A stretch of 64,000 bases of DNA, taken from contig OY282354.1 of assembly GCA_958295485.1 (NCBI GenBank), positions 1,116,001 to 1,180,000 on the forward strand. Reading direction: 5' to 3'. Below are positions 45,031-54,343 of this stretch, in pieces. The notes beneath the pieces were generated by a model that made no database searches, had not been told where the DNA came from, and was given only the letters and a program-made list of their open reading frames with translations. A program made the translations under genes and the position numbers. The stretch is from an uncultured Gammaproteobacteria bacterium. GTDB lineage: Bacteria > Pseudomonadota > Gammaproteobacteria > Eutrophobiales > Eutrophobiaceae. The number at the start of each line of letters is the position of its first letter. Positions within the stretch are counted from its first letter, which is position 1.

Positions 45031-45981
45031 ATGAAGCTTCATCCAGAGCCCACGGCGGCGCAACGCCAGACGCAGCCGTATCCCCAACCCGCCCAGCCTG
45101 CGCTGGAGTTTCCCGGCTGCCGGCCGGTCACGATCAAGTGTGCAGACATCGACAGCTACGAGGGCCGGTTCGAGTACTGGGACAGTGATACCGAAACCGC
45201 CTGGATGGTGTGCGAACCGACCACCGATATTCATGAGCTCCCCCCGCAACGCCTGGCGGCCCTGGCCGCGCTCATCGCGTCGGTGCGTGGTTCACCCATC
45301 GAGTGCTATGGGACCATGGACTTGCTGTTGCGCAGTGGGCGCGGGGCGCGCTGGCGCATCTTGCAGGCGGACCAGGCGGTGTACCTGCATCCCATGCGCG
45401 CCCGCTTGCCGGAAGGGATGGGCATGGTGTTGGGCGAGCATGATTTTCCGGACGTCGTGTTGGAGGTGGACAACACGACGGATGTGCGCCGGAACAAGTT
45501 GGGGTTGTACCAGGAGTGGGGTTTCCCGGAGGTCTGGGTGGAAGTGCCGGAACGCGCTTCGCCGAGTCGGCCGGCGGGGCGACAACCGGGACTGGTCATT
45601 CACCTGTTAGAGGATGGCGTGTACCGGCCGGCGCCAATGAGTCGGGCGTTTCCAGGCTGGACAGCGGTGGAGATCCACGCGGCGATGAACGAGCCGGTAT
45701 TATCGGCGGCGACCGGTCGAGTTATCGAGCGGGTGGGCCGGGCATTGGGAGAACGGGAAGGCACCGGCCCTGACGATACACCCTGGCTTCGCAAACAACG
45801 CGAGGAAGGACGCGCGAAGGGACGTGCCAAGACCCTGAAAATGCTCATGCGCAAGGTCCTGGGGCACGATGCCAAGGACTTGGACTTGACGGGCGTAAGT
45901 GATGAAGCGGTGATGGACGCCTTGCTCCAATGCGCGGACGAAGCAGATTTCCGTGCCCGGCTTCAGGGCCTGCGACGCTGA
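45031..45981 (+). CDS. Uma2 (DUF820) family nuclease-fold protein
   Basis: 316 residues. The PD-(D/E)XK-like core is seen in FPDVVLEVDNTTDVRRNKLGLYQEWGFPEVWVEVPE, preceded by GMGMVLGEHD. The C-terminus carries the charged EEGRAKGRAKTLKMLMRKVLG stretch that is common in longer Uma2 proteins. The ATG at 45031 has AAGGAGG 7 nt upstream; the frame extends to 44908 without such a site. Biological role of the family is unknown; many are considered defence- or transposition-associated. Confidence 0.8.
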   Translation: MKLHPEPTAAQRQTQPYPQPAQPALEFPGCRPVTIKCADIDSYEGRFEYWDSDTETAWMVCEPTTDIHELPPQRLAALAALIASVRGSPIECYGTMDLLLRSGRGARWRILQADQAVYLHPMRARLPEGMGMVLGEHDFPDVVLEVDNTTDVRRNKLGLYQEWGFPEVWVEVPERASPSRPAGRQPGLVIHLLEDGVYRPAPMSRAFPGWTAVEIHAAMNEPVLSAATGRVIERVGRALGEREGTGPDDTPWLRKQREEGRAKGRAKTLKMLMRKVLGHDAKDLDLTGVSDEAVMDALLQCADEADFRARLQGLRR

Positions 45982-46071
45982 GCCCGCTGAATGCCCTCCT
46001 GGCTGAAACCATCCTGCTTGCGCATGAGATAACCATTGCCTGGCTGCTTCTCTAAAGTCAATTATGAGCAT

Positions 46072-46094
46072 ATAGGGGACAGACCACGCTTTTT
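46072..46094. repeat. REP-type fragment 'ataggggacagaccacg'
   Basis: The motif aggggacagaccacgcttttt resembles the widespread gammaproteobacterial repeats associated with REP-type transposases. One copy only here, behind the mgdD stop. Confidence 0.4.
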
Positions 46095-46146
46095 CCTGCC
46101 AGACAAGCCGAGAAAAGAGGTGAAAGAGGGCTAAAATCGACGTTCC

Positions 46147-46863
46147 TCAGGTCTTCAGGCGTATCAGGGAATTCAGGCCGATGACTTCGCCGCCGTACTC
46201 AGCCATTGCAGCCACCAGGCAATGCCATAGATATTCTGCAAACGTGGTATCAGTGAGGATTAAATAACAAACTGTTTCGGCCAAATCACTTCGAATGATG
46301 ATGGAGTTGACGCGTGCGACCGATGTCTGCGCGACATCCAGGTTCAAGAATTTGTGGGAGCGCAGGTCAATCGCGCATAATTTCGCGAACATCCCGGCCG
46401 CAAATGAACCGGTAACGGCAAAGCAACAGTGACTGTCCTGTCGGGGCAGGCGATATGTGCCTGCCGCCGCTGTTTCGTTATTCTCCCCTGTATTCATTAA
46501 TCGATGACCAGGGTCGCCGGCGTGATTGAGATCGGGCAGGATGAGGAACTCCGTCATGCCCAATTGCGAGATTAAAATGCCGTCGTTGGTTCTCACTGTC
46601 GTATTTACCCCAGGAGGCAAACTGACGCCTTGTGAAGTCAGCCATGCAACCGTACCCGATCCCTTGAAACCCATTCTTGGAAGCAGGGACAAATCACACA
46701 ATGCCAGCCGCGTTACCGCTTCTTTTTCTGTAGCGGGACTACCGGTAGATGATACGACCGCGCCACCATTAACAGCGACGTACTCAGTGTCCTTGCCCGT
46801 CAGGGACCGATAAACAGGGCTGCGTCGTTCAAATGCTTGGGGATTGATGCCGGCGCGGGTCAT
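46147..46863 (-). CDS. mgdD: N-methylglutamate dehydrogenase, sarcosine-oxidase gamma-like subunit
   Basis: 238 residues of the SoxG family. Family features: LCDLSLLPRMGFKGSGTVAWLTSQGV, LGMTEFLIL, RLPRQDSHCCFAVTG and the FAKLCAIDLRSHKFLN region. The gamma subunit is the smaller GcvT-like partner of the heterotetrameric flavoenzyme. Last gene of the minus-strand operon; its ATG abuts the stop of mgdC. Assignment to N-methylglutamate rather than sarcosine oxidation rests on gmaS and mgsABC in the same transcript. Confidence 0.88.
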   Translation of the reverse strand: MTRAGINPQAFERRSPVYRSLTGKDTEYVAVNGGAVVSSTGSPATEKEAVTRLALCDLSLLPRMGFKGSGTVAWLTSQGVSLPPGVNTTVRTNDGILISQLGMTEFLILPDLNHAGDPGHRLMNTGENNETAAAGTYRLPRQDSHCCFAVTGSFAAGMFAKLCAIDLRSHKFLNLDVAQTSVARVNSIIIRSDLAETVCYLILTDTTFAEYLWHCLVAAMAEYGGEVIGLNSLIRLKT

Positions 46864-49812
46864 TTATAACTCCTGACGCTGTCCTTCGGGATCATAAAAC
46901 GGCAGCTGCGCTACCTGCGCGTCAACTCGTTGGCCATTGGATAATTTTATTTTGAAAGTGGAGCCTGCTGCCGTTTGGTCAGATAGCACATAAGCCAGCC
47001 CGATCGATTGTTCAAGGGAGCGCGAGTAGGCAATCGAAGTTACCCGGCCGGCTATTTCTTCACCTTGCAAGGTTAAATTATATTCCTCGGGCATGGGCGC
47101 ATCATTCGCAAGAGTAAAACCAACCAGCTGCCGATATAATCCTTGTGTCGATAATACGTCGATGGCGCGTTTGCCGATAAAAAACGGTTTTTTGCCGGCT
47201 ATGGCCCAGGTCAGATTCACCTCTTGGGGAATTGTCAAACCGTCCGTGTCCTGTCCGACGATAATATGTCCTTTTTCCAATCGCAATAATCGTTGCGCTT
47301 CCACGCCAAACGGCCGTATTTCCAATGTCTTGCCGACGCTCATCAATGCGTCCCAAAGGGCTTCCCCCTGACTGCTTGGGACGTGAATCTCATAACCCAG
47401 TTCACCTGTAAATCCCACGCGCAGCAATCTTGCCGGTATGGTCGCCACGTGTCCCGTGCGTACTTCCATGTAGGCAAAGCCGGCCTGACTTGGATCAACG
47501 TCGTCCGTCAAGGACTGTAATATCTCACGGGACTTGGGGCCGGCAAGGTTCACTGCCGCGAAGGCGCTGGTTACGTTGGCGATGTCAACATTCAGACGCC
47601 ATTGAGCGTTCCAGCGCAACATGCTTCGATATACGGTATCAATGCCGCCGGTTGTGGTCGTGACGTAAAAATGCTCAGGACCCATTCGGCAGGCTACGCC
47701 GTCATCGATGATGGCGCCGGTCTCATCTGTCATTAATACATAGCGCGATCGGCTTACGGGTTGCTTCGTGTAGGCAAAGGTGTACATGCGGTTCATGAAC
47801 TCCGCGGCATCAGGCCCGCGTATCTCCAACTTGCCCAAGGTGGAAACGTCGATCAGGCCAACATTATTCCTCACTGCCAGGGCTTCTTGTTCGATGAACT
47901 GTCGGCGTTTTTCAGGGGGGGCATAACAGGCCGGTCGTTGCCAGTGGCCGGCGGACGTCATTTGCGCATCCAACTCGAGATGCCGGTGGTGCATGGCAGT
48001 GCGGCGCATGGGCTGAAACGATTGACCGGCAAGCAACCGGATTGGCTCAGGATAGAAAGGGGGTCTTTGGGTAGTGATGGACAATCCATGGCTCGGTCTC
48101 TTTGCCGCTTGCGTGGCGATGCGCAGGTTGTTCAGGGCGGATTGACGGCCCTGGGAAGGGCCCATCACCACTGTGGAATACCGTTTTACCAGTTCCAGGT
48201 CGTCGTACCCTTCCGCTACCGACTGTTGTATGTCCTTGATTTGCAAGTCTTCATCGAAATCGACAAATTCCTTGCCTTTCGGATGCGAAAATATCGGCCA
48301 GGGGTGATGAGGAGGTTCTCGTTCACCGGTGTTCATTTCCAACATATCTGGCATTTTTGCCTTGCCGGGAGCCGGCGCCGGATCGCTTGCCGCATAACCG
48401 GCCAGGCCGGCTGCGACATGTCCCGCGCGGGCGCCGTCCTTGATCGCTGCGTCGAGATCAAACACGGCATTAACTGAGCCGGCAATGACGGCGTTCTCGC
48501 CCAGGGTTTCTTCGTTTACCTTCAGCATGGCATCTGTTTCATCGTATTCGAGACGGGCGCCGGCATGGCAGAGCAATTGCGCCGCGGGGGTGTAGCCGAC
48601 GGACATGCAGAGCAGGTCGCATTCGATGAAGCTGGGCCGGCCGGCGATTTTTCCCTGGTCAGCGATTGCATCGATATATACCCCCTTGAGGGAGCGCAAT
48701 CCTGCGCCTGGGCCGGCTTCGTAAACCATATGGCCGGGCAGGATTCGGACTCCCTTACCTTTCACTGCGGCAACAAGCTCCGTCCTGATTTCGTCTGCGC
48801 GCATATCTACGACCACGTCGACTTGCGTTCCCGCCTCGACCAAGTCGAGCGCGACGCCGTAACCGTCATCATTGGCGGTTAATACCACTGCCTTCCGGCC
48901 CGGTTTCACGCCGTATAAGCGGATTAGTCGTTGCGCCGCGGACCCCAACATCACGCCGGGCAAATCGTTATTACGAAACACGGCGGGTTGTTCAAACGAG
49001 CCGGTCGCGGCGACAACGGACTTTGCCCGCAGTTTAACGAGTCGATTCTCCACCAGCGCCGCCAACCAGTTATCATCAAACCAGCCGGTGCACGTGGCAT
49101 TGCCCAAGATTGATACGTTGGGATGCGGCTGTACTTGCCTGACTAATGTTTCACGCAACGCAACCACTTGCTCGTAATCCGGTTGATGCCGGGCATAGTT
49201 TAACGAGCCGCCCAGGCGCCGATTCTCGTCGATGAGAATAACGTCCGCGCCCGCCTCGGCTGCCTGGAAGGCGGCGGCCAGCCCAGCCGGACCGCCGCCG
49301 ATGACGGCGACGTCGGCAAAACGATATTGCTTGTCGGTCCGTTCTGGCGAAGCCTGCACGTCGATTTTGCCCAATCCCGCCATCCTGCGGATGACCGGCT
49401 CCCAAAACTTCCAGGCCCCTCTCGGTTTATAGAAGGTCTTATAATAAAATCCGACCGGCAGAAAGCGGCTGAATATATCCAGGATGCGGCCGTAATCATT
49501 TTCCAGGCTGCCGAACACGTTTTGCGCCGTCACGATCATCCCGTCATCGATTAACCGCAGGTCTGCCCGGACGTTGGGTTCCGCGCCGATTTGCACCAGC
49601 GTATTGCCGTCCTGGCCGGCCATGCTCAAGACGCCCCGCGGCCGGTGGTATTTGAACGAACGCGAAATAACCTTGACGCCGTTTGCCATGAGGGCGCTGG
49701 CAATGGTATCGCCCTTGCAGCCCGTGTATTCCCTGCCGTCGAACCGGAAGGTAAGCGGCTGAGAGCGATCAAGCCAGGCCCCATAAGTCTCCGCCAATCG
49801 CATGGCGTTCAT
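46864..49812 (-). CDS. mgdC: N-methylglutamate dehydrogenase, sarcosine-oxidase alpha-like subunit
   Basis: 982 residues, the expected size for SoxA. N-terminal ferredoxin-like segment (TFRFDGREYTGCKGDTIASALMANG, then RSFKYHRPRGV), a dinucleotide-binding part (VAVIGGGPAGLAAAFQAAEAGADVILIDE), and a C-terminal GcvT-like folate domain (NVGLIDVSTLGKLEIRGPDAAEFMNRMYT, GYEIHVPSSQGEALWDALM). It passes the methyl carbon to tetrahydrofolate. Start overlaps the mgdB stop by ATGA. Confidence 0.93.
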   Translation of the reverse strand: MNAMRLAETYGAWLDRSQPLTFRFDGREYTGCKGDTIASALMANGVKVISRSFKYHRPRGVLSMAGQDGNTLVQIGAEPNVRADLRLIDDGMIVTAQNVFGSLENDYGRILDIFSRFLPVGFYYKTFYKPRGAWKFWEPVIRRMAGLGKIDVQASPERTDKQYRFADVAVIGGGPAGLAAAFQAAEAGADVILIDENRRLGGSLNYARHQPDYEQVVALRETLVRQVQPHPNVSILGNATCTGWFDDNWLAALVENRLVKLRAKSVVAATGSFEQPAVFRNNDLPGVMLGSAAQRLIRLYGVKPGRKAVVLTANDDGYGVALDLVEAGTQVDVVVDMRADEIRTELVAAVKGKGVRILPGHMVYEAGPGAGLRSLKGVYIDAIADQGKIAGRPSFIECDLLCMSVGYTPAAQLLCHAGARLEYDETDAMLKVNEETLGENAVIAGSVNAVFDLDAAIKDGARAGHVAAGLAGYAASDPAPAPGKAKMPDMLEMNTGEREPPHHPWPIFSHPKGKEFVDFDEDLQIKDIQQSVAEGYDDLELVKRYSTVVMGPSQGRQSALNNLRIATQAAKRPSHGLSITTQRPPFYPEPIRLLAGQSFQPMRRTAMHHRHLELDAQMTSAGHWQRPACYAPPEKRRQFIEQEALAVRNNVGLIDVSTLGKLEIRGPDAAEFMNRMYTFAYTKQPVSRSRYVLMTDETGAIIDDGVACRMGPEHFYVTTTTGGIDTVYRSMLRWNAQWRLNVDIANVTSAFAAVNLAGPKSREILQSLTDDVDPSQAGFAYMEVRTGHVATIPARLLRVGFTGELGYEIHVPSSQGEALWDALMSVGKTLEIRPFGVEAQRLLRLEKGHIIVGQDTDGLTIPQEVNLTWAIAGKKPFFIGKRAIDVLSTQGLYRQLVGFTLANDAPMPEEYNLTLQGEEIAGRVTSIAYSRSLEQSIGLAYVLSDQTAAGSTFKIKLSNGQRVDAQVAQLPFYDPEGQRQEL

Positions 49813-50201
49813 ATCTCCCCGTCTTCCCCCTTACCCTGAGCCTCCCCCTCGAGGGGGGAGGGAATGATTTTCCCCGGGAGTGACAGGTTGCCTCCCTCTA
49901 CCCTTGAAGGAGAGGGCCGGGGTGAGGGGTAGTCAACCTGTTGGTTGAATATCTCATCGGCCGGATAGGTCTTGAGAATCTCATCGGTCGCCGTATTGCG
50001 TTCCGCAATGAACCAGTAAGAAGATGGCACGTGCAGCCACCATTCCCGCACCACGCCGCGCACGTTGTTTTCCATGAACAGGTAGTCCGCCCAGGCCCGG
50101 TCGCTGCAACTGGTTGGGTCGGGCACGTCAATGACTTCTCCGCCACAGGCAAACTCGGTGATATTACGCCAGCCGTTCAGGGGGCAGGGCATCAGTTTCA
50201 C
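49809..50201 (-). CDS. mgdB: N-methylglutamate dehydrogenase, delta-like subunit with repeat-derived tail
   Basis: 130 residues, while SoxD proteins usually have about 90-110. The core is normal: MKLMPCPLNGWRNITEFACGGEV, CSDRAWADYLFMENN, then WWLHVPSSYWFIAERNTATDEIL. The usual CPxCG zinc pair is CPLNG, one cysteine fewer, as I recall for the N-methylglutamate branch. From about residue 90 the tail (VDYPSPRPSPSRVEGGN and on) is translated from palindromic repeat DNA, so the original end has been overwritten. Still overlaps mgdC by 4 nt. Confidence 0.88.
   Translation of the reverse strand: MKLMPCPLNGWRNITEFACGGEVIDVPDPTSCSDRAWADYLFMENNVRGVVREWWLHVPSSYWFIAERNTATDEILKTYPADEIFNQQVDYPSPRPSPSRVEGGNLSLPGKIIPSPLEGEAQGKGEDGEI
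49821..49935. repeat. two REP-type palindromic repeats inside the mgdB 3' end
   Basis: Copy A (about 49821-49875) has cctccccctcgaggggggag; copy B (about 49891-49930) has ctctacccttgaaggagag. Both belong to the type whose translation gives Pro-Ser-Pro-Arg-Pro-Ser-Pro. A third, similar piece lies at 50228-50275 between mgdB and mgdA (catcccccct-tgaggggga). Likely RNA hairpins within the operon. Confidence 0.75.
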
Positions 50202-50297
50202 CGGAGACTGCCCCGCAGAAGAGATGCTCTCATCCCCCCTTGAGGGGGAAGGTCAGGACGAGGGAGAGGATGACAATCCATCACTCCAAGGCGCGTG

Positions 50298-50327
50298 GGC
50301 CGGTTCATTTTTTTGTGGCGCAAGCTC
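50298..50327. repeat. dispersed 30-bp repeat behind a stop codon, copy 2
   Basis: Begins ggccggttcatttttttgtg. Partner of 15361-15390 (26 of 30). Lies 8 nt behind the mgdA stop in the minus reading. Confidence 0.6.
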
Positions 50328-50335
50328 ATGGGCAG

Positions 50336-51565
50336 CTAATGTCCGACGGCGGCAGCGCCTCGCTCACCCACCTGCTGAAAGCGATGGAAACGCGCCAACT
50401 CGAACGGTTTAATCAATTCCGGGACTTCGCCCGTAGCGATAAGCTCTGCCAGGCGTTTGCCGCAGACCGGCGTTGCCTTGAAGCCCCAGGTGCCCCAACC
50501 CGCATCGATATAATAGTTCTCAACGGGTGTCAGTCCCATTACCGGACTGAAGTCCGGGGTCATGTCCGCCATGCCGGCCCACTGCCGAAGAATCTTCAGC
50601 CCGCCCACGAACGGAAACAACTCCAGTAAGTGCATCATCAACTCTTCCTTGAATTCCAGCGTGGACCGGGTCGAATACAAGGGATACGGGTCGGCGGCGG
50701 CGCCCATCACCAATTCCCCCCGCGCTGATTGTGAAACATACACGTGCAGGGAGCCGGACACGATGATGGGGTCAAGAAAGGGCTTGACGGGTTCTGACAC
50801 GCAAGCCTGCAAGGGTATGGTTTTAACCGGCAGCTTGATACCGGCCATTCGGGCCACTTCCGAGCTCATCCCGGCTACGGCCTGCAATACCTTGCCGCAG
50901 GCTATATCGCCGCGACGGGTCTTTACGCCCGTTACTTTTCCGTTTTCAATTTTCAGTCCCGTCACTTCTGTTTGTGTATGGATTTCCACGCCGAGGGCCG
51001 CCGCCCGCCTGGCATAAGCCCAGGCCACCGCATCGTGGCGGGCGATGGCGCCGGGGGGATGATACAAGGCGCCGAGTATGGGGTAGCGCACGTCAGGGCT
51101 GAGATTGAGTTGCGGGCACAGTTTCGCGATTTCATCCGGGAAGACGAGTTCCGAATCCACCCCCAGGTGTTTGTTCACTTCCGCCCGCCAGCGCGCGGTG
51201 CGCAAGGCGGCGTCGGTGTGGGCCAGGGTCAAGTGGCCCCTCTCGGAGTACAAGACGTTGAAATCCAGTTTGTTGCTCAAACCGGCAAACAGCTTACGCG
51301 ACTCTTCGTAAAACGCTACGCCTTCCGGGGTCAGGTAATTCGAGCGGATGATAGTGGTATTGCGGGCGGTATTGCCACCGGCCAGGTAGCCTTTTTCAAG
51401 CACGGCGACGTCGGTGACGCCGTAATCTCCGGCAAGGTAACAGGCGGTTGCCAGGCCGTGCCCGCCGCCGCCGATGATCACGACGTCATAACGGGATTTG
51501 AGCCTGCCCTGTCCTGAAAAGTGACGTGCGGGGAGGGAGAGAGGCAGGCTCGATTTTTTCAGCAT
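50336..51565 (-). CDS. mgdA: N-methylglutamate dehydrogenase, sarcosine-oxidase beta-like subunit
   Basis: 409 residues of the SoxB family. FAD motif DVVIIGGGGHGLATACYLA, LEKGYLAGGNTARNTTIIRSNYLT, and the ARHDAVAWAYARRA segment, whose His is the covalent flavin site in SoxB proteins. The C-terminus has WAGMADMTPDFSPVMG and DAGWGTWGFKATPVCG. This subunit performs the oxidation of the N-methyl group. Start behind GAGG at 51565, 12 nt after the gmaS stop. A repeat-rich spacer of 134 nt separates it from mgdB. Confidence 0.92.
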   Translation of the reverse strand: MLKKSSLPLSLPARHFSGQGRLKSRYDVVIIGGGGHGLATACYLAGDYGVTDVAVLEKGYLAGGNTARNTTIIRSNYLTPEGVAFYEESRKLFAGLSNKLDFNVLYSERGHLTLAHTDAALRTARWRAEVNKHLGVDSELVFPDEIAKLCPQLNLSPDVRYPILGALYHPPGAIARHDAVAWAYARRAAALGVEIHTQTEVTGLKIENGKVTGVKTRRGDIACGKVLQAVAGMSSEVARMAGIKLPVKTIPLQACVSEPVKPFLDPIIVSGSLHVYVSQSARGELVMGAAADPYPLYSTRSTLEFKEELMMHLLELFPFVGGLKILRQWAGMADMTPDFSPVMGLTPVENYYIDAGWGTWGFKATPVCGKRLAELIATGEVPELIKPFELARFHRFQQVGERGAAAVGH

Positions 51566-51577
51566 GGACCTCGAAGA

Positions 51578-52885
51578 TCAGCAATCCAGCGTGTTTTGCC
51601 GTTCCCACTCACTGAGATGCGACGTGTATTGTTGCCAATCCTGCATCTTCAATTTGATATAGGAATCGACAAATTCATCACCCATCCCGCTACGTAATTC
51701 CCTGCTCTTTTCCAACAGCCGCAGGGCGTCCAGGAGCGTCGCCGGCAGTTTCTTTGCGGATTTCACCTTGTGGCCTTCTTCATACATGTTGATATGGAGC
51801 GGCTTGCCCGGGTCACGCTTGTTTTTCACGCCATCCATGCCGGCCGCCAAAATGCCGGCCTGAGATAAATAGGGATTCGTCGAGCCGTCCATCAGGCGCA
51901 GCTCGAACCGGCCCTGATCCGGCACCCGGATCATGTGCGTGCGGTTATTGCCGGTATAGGTCACCGAACTGGGCGACCAGGTGGCCCCGGACAGGGTACG
52001 CGGCGCATCAATGCGCTTGTAACTGTTGACGGTGGGGTTGAATAAAGCGCATAGCGCGGTCGCATTGTGCATGATGCCGCCCAGGAAATCGTAAGCTAAT
52101 TTGGACAAGCCCAGGTCATCACTCTTCCTCAGGAAGAGATTTCGTTTTCCGGCGTTATCCCAGACGGATACGTGGGTATGACAGCCATTGCCGGTCAGGT
52201 TGGCGAACGGTTTTGGCATGAAGGTAGCCCTCAAGCTATGCCTTTCCGCAATGGTTTTTACCATGAACTTGAAAAATGCGTGGCGGTCGGCGGTTTTCAA
52301 GGCATCGCTGTAGTCCCAATTCATCTCGAACTGGCCGTTGGCGTCTTCATGATCGTTCTGGTAAGGCCCCCAGCCCAGTTCCAACATGCAATCGCATATT
52401 TCTTTCACGACCGGATAACGGCGCATCAGGGCCTGTTGGTCATAACAGGGCTTGCTCTGTGTATCGGCGGGATCAGAGATGGCAGTCCCTTCCGGATTCA
52501 CCAGGAAGTATTCGCATTCGACGCCGGTCATCATTCGATAACCGGCCTTCTCCGCCCTGGCAAGCTGCCGTTTCAAGATGATACGCGGGGAGGCCTCCAC
52601 CGCTTTGCCGTTCATCCATAAATCCGCTGCCAGCCAGCCGACTTCAGGATTCCAGGGCAATTGGATCAGGCTGTCCGGGTCCGGGACGCCAAACATATCG
52701 GGGTCGGCGGGTGTCATATCCAGCCACGCGGCAAACCCGGCGAACCCGGCCCCGTCTTTTTGCATATCATCGATAGCGCGTGCAGGAACCAGCTTCGCCC
52801 GCAACGTGCCAAACAGGTCAACAAAGCTGATCAGAAAATATTTAATGCCTTTTTGTTTTGCTACTTGTGCAAGGTTGATTGCCAT
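51578..52885 (-). CDS. gmaS: gamma-glutamylmethylamide synthetase
   Basis: 435 residues of the glutamine synthetase superfamily. Seen: metal-binding TGVECEYFL, GWGPYQNDHEDANGQFEMNW, FMPKPFANLTGNGCHTHVSVWD, and SPSSVTYTGNNRTHMIRVP. Joins methylamine to glutamate with ATP. True glutamine synthetase is excluded by context: mgsABC upstream and mgdABCD downstream. Start at 52885 (MAINLAQVAKQKGIKYF) because AGAGG lies 6 nt upstream; the frame is open to 52981 without such a site. Confidence 0.92.
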   Translation of the reverse strand: MAINLAQVAKQKGIKYFLISFVDLFGTLRAKLVPARAIDDMQKDGAGFAGFAAWLDMTPADPDMFGVPDPDSLIQLPWNPEVGWLAADLWMNGKAVEASPRIILKRQLARAEKAGYRMMTGVECEYFLVNPEGTAISDPADTQSKPCYDQQALMRRYPVVKEICDCMLELGWGPYQNDHEDANGQFEMNWDYSDALKTADRHAFFKFMVKTIAERHSLRATFMPKPFANLTGNGCHTHVSVWDNAGKRNLFLRKSDDLGLSKLAYDFLGGIMHNATALCALFNPTVNSYKRIDAPRTLSGATWSPSSVTYTGNNRTHMIRVPDQGRFELRLMDGSTNPYLSQAGILAAGMDGVKNKRDPGKPLHINMYEEGHKVKSAKKLPATLLDALRLLEKSRELRSGMGDEFVDSYIKLKMQDWQQYTSHLSEWERQNTLDC

Positions 52886-53018
52886 ATTCATCCTCTCTCG
52901 GTTAATGGTTAAATTATTCGTCCTCGTATTACAGCGCCCCAGGGCAGGCCCGCCGGCAAATGTCGGCATCCAGTCAGGCAACGCGCCGCCAGGGGCGACG
53001 CATTATTCCCCCTGCCGT

Positions 53019-54341
53019 CTAATTATTACCGGGAATCCAATCGGTTCCGGCCAGTGGCACTTTTGCCATTGCGGCGGCTTCGATAGTAAGCGCAACCAGG
53101 TCTTCCGGTTCAAGATTATGCACGTGACTCTTGCCACAGGCGCGCGCCAGGGTTTGGGTTTCCAGCGTCAGGACGCGGAGATAATTGGCGAGACGTCGTC
53201 CGCCCCTGACGGGATCAAACTTTTCAGCAAGTTCATTGTTTTGCGTCGATATTCCGGTGGGGTCCTTGCCGTCCTGGTAATCGTCGTAATATCCGGCGGA
53301 GGTTCCCAGCTTGCGATATTCATCTTCATGCTCCGGGCTGTTATCGCCCAGGGCAATCAAGGCCGCAACGCCGATAGAGACCGCATCGGCGCCGAGCGCC
53401 AATGCCTTTGCCACGTCCGCGCCACTGCGTATGCCCCCGGAAACGATCAGCTGGACTTTGCGGTGCATGTCCATCTCCTTTAACGCTTCCACCGCGAGTC
53501 TCACGGCCGGCAAGGTGGGAATGCCAACGTGTTCGATAAACACGTCCTGGGTCGCCGCCGTGCCTCCCTGCATTCCGTCCACCACGATGACATCCGCGCC
53601 GGCCTTGACCGCCAACATGGTATCGTAATAGGTGCGGGTCGCGCCGACCTTGATATAGACGGGTTTTTCCCAATCGGTGATCTCGCGCAATTCCTGTATT
53701 TTGATCTCCAGGTCATCCGGCCCGGTCCAGTCGGGGTGACGGCAGGCGCTACGCTGATCGATGCCTTCCGGCAAGTCGCGCATCTCTGCCACCCTTGCGC
53801 TGATCTTTTGACCCAACAACATGCCGCCGCCGCCCGGTTTTGCCCCCTGGCCCACAACCACCTCGACGGCATCGGCCTTACGCAGATCATCCGGGTTCAT
53901 GCCGTAGCGGGAGGGTAATAATTGGTAAACCAGAATACTGGAGTGTTCGCGCTCTTCCGGCGTCATGCCGCCGTCGCCGGTAGTGGTGCTGGTTCCCACC
54001 TCAGAGGCGCCGCGACCCAGGGCTTCCTTGGCCGGCGCCGACAAGGCGCCGAAACTCATGCCGGCAATCGTAATCGGAATTTTCAATTCAATCGGTTTTT
54101 TTGCATGGCGCGTGCCCAGGGTTACGTTGGCGTCACAACGTTCCCGATAACCCTCCAGGGGATAACGGGACATGCTCGCGCCTAAAAAGACCAAATCATC
54201 GAAAGCCGGCAACTGACGCTTCGCGCCGAACCCGCGGATATCATAGATGCCGGTACGGGCCGCGCGCTGGATTTCAGCGATAACCGGTTTCGAAAAAGTC
54301 GCGGATTCGCGCAGCCATTCGTTCAAGTCTTTCCCGGGCAT
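53019..54341 (-). CDS. mgsC: N-methylglutamate synthase, FMN-binding glutamate-synthase-like subunit
   Basis: 440 residues. Homologous to the central FMN domain of glutamate synthase: LKIPITIAGMSFGALSAPAKEALGRGAS, GGDGGMTPEER, KPGGGGMLLGQKIS, IVVDGMQGGTAATQDVF, SGGIRSGADVAKALALGADAVSIG. It makes N-methylglutamate from gamma-glutamylmethylamide and 2-oxoglutarate with the A and B subunits. Start ATG at 54341 or GTG at 54344, the latter overlapping the mgsB stop; ATG preferred. Confidence 0.92.
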   Translation of the reverse strand: MPGKDLNEWLRESATFSKPVIAEIQRAARTGIYDIRGFGAKRQLPAFDDLVFLGASMSRYPLEGYRERCDANVTLGTRHAKKPIELKIPITIAGMSFGALSAPAKEALGRGASEVGTSTTTGDGGMTPEEREHSSILVYQLLPSRYGMNPDDLRKADAVEVVVGQGAKPGGGGMLLGQKISARVAEMRDLPEGIDQRSACRHPDWTGPDDLEIKIQELREITDWEKPVYIKVGATRTYYDTMLAVKAGADVIVVDGMQGGTAATQDVFIEHVGIPTLPAVRLAVEALKEMDMHRKVQLIVSGGIRSGADVAKALALGADAVSIGVAALIALGDNSPEHEDEYRKLGTSAGYYDDYQDGKDPTGISTQNNELAEKFDPVRGGRRLANYLRVLTLETQTLARACGKSHVHNLEPEDLVALTIEAAAMAKVPLAGTDWIPGNN

Positions 54342-54343
54342 CA

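Noticed and set aside
46147..51565. Heterotetrameric sarcosine oxidase
   Set aside because: Subunits are homologous, but gmaS and mgsABC in the same operon make N-methylglutamate dehydrogenase the better call.
51578..52885. Housekeeping glutamine synthetase
   Set aside because: Position inside the N-methylglutamate operon and the shorter length favour gamma-glutamylmethylamide synthetase.
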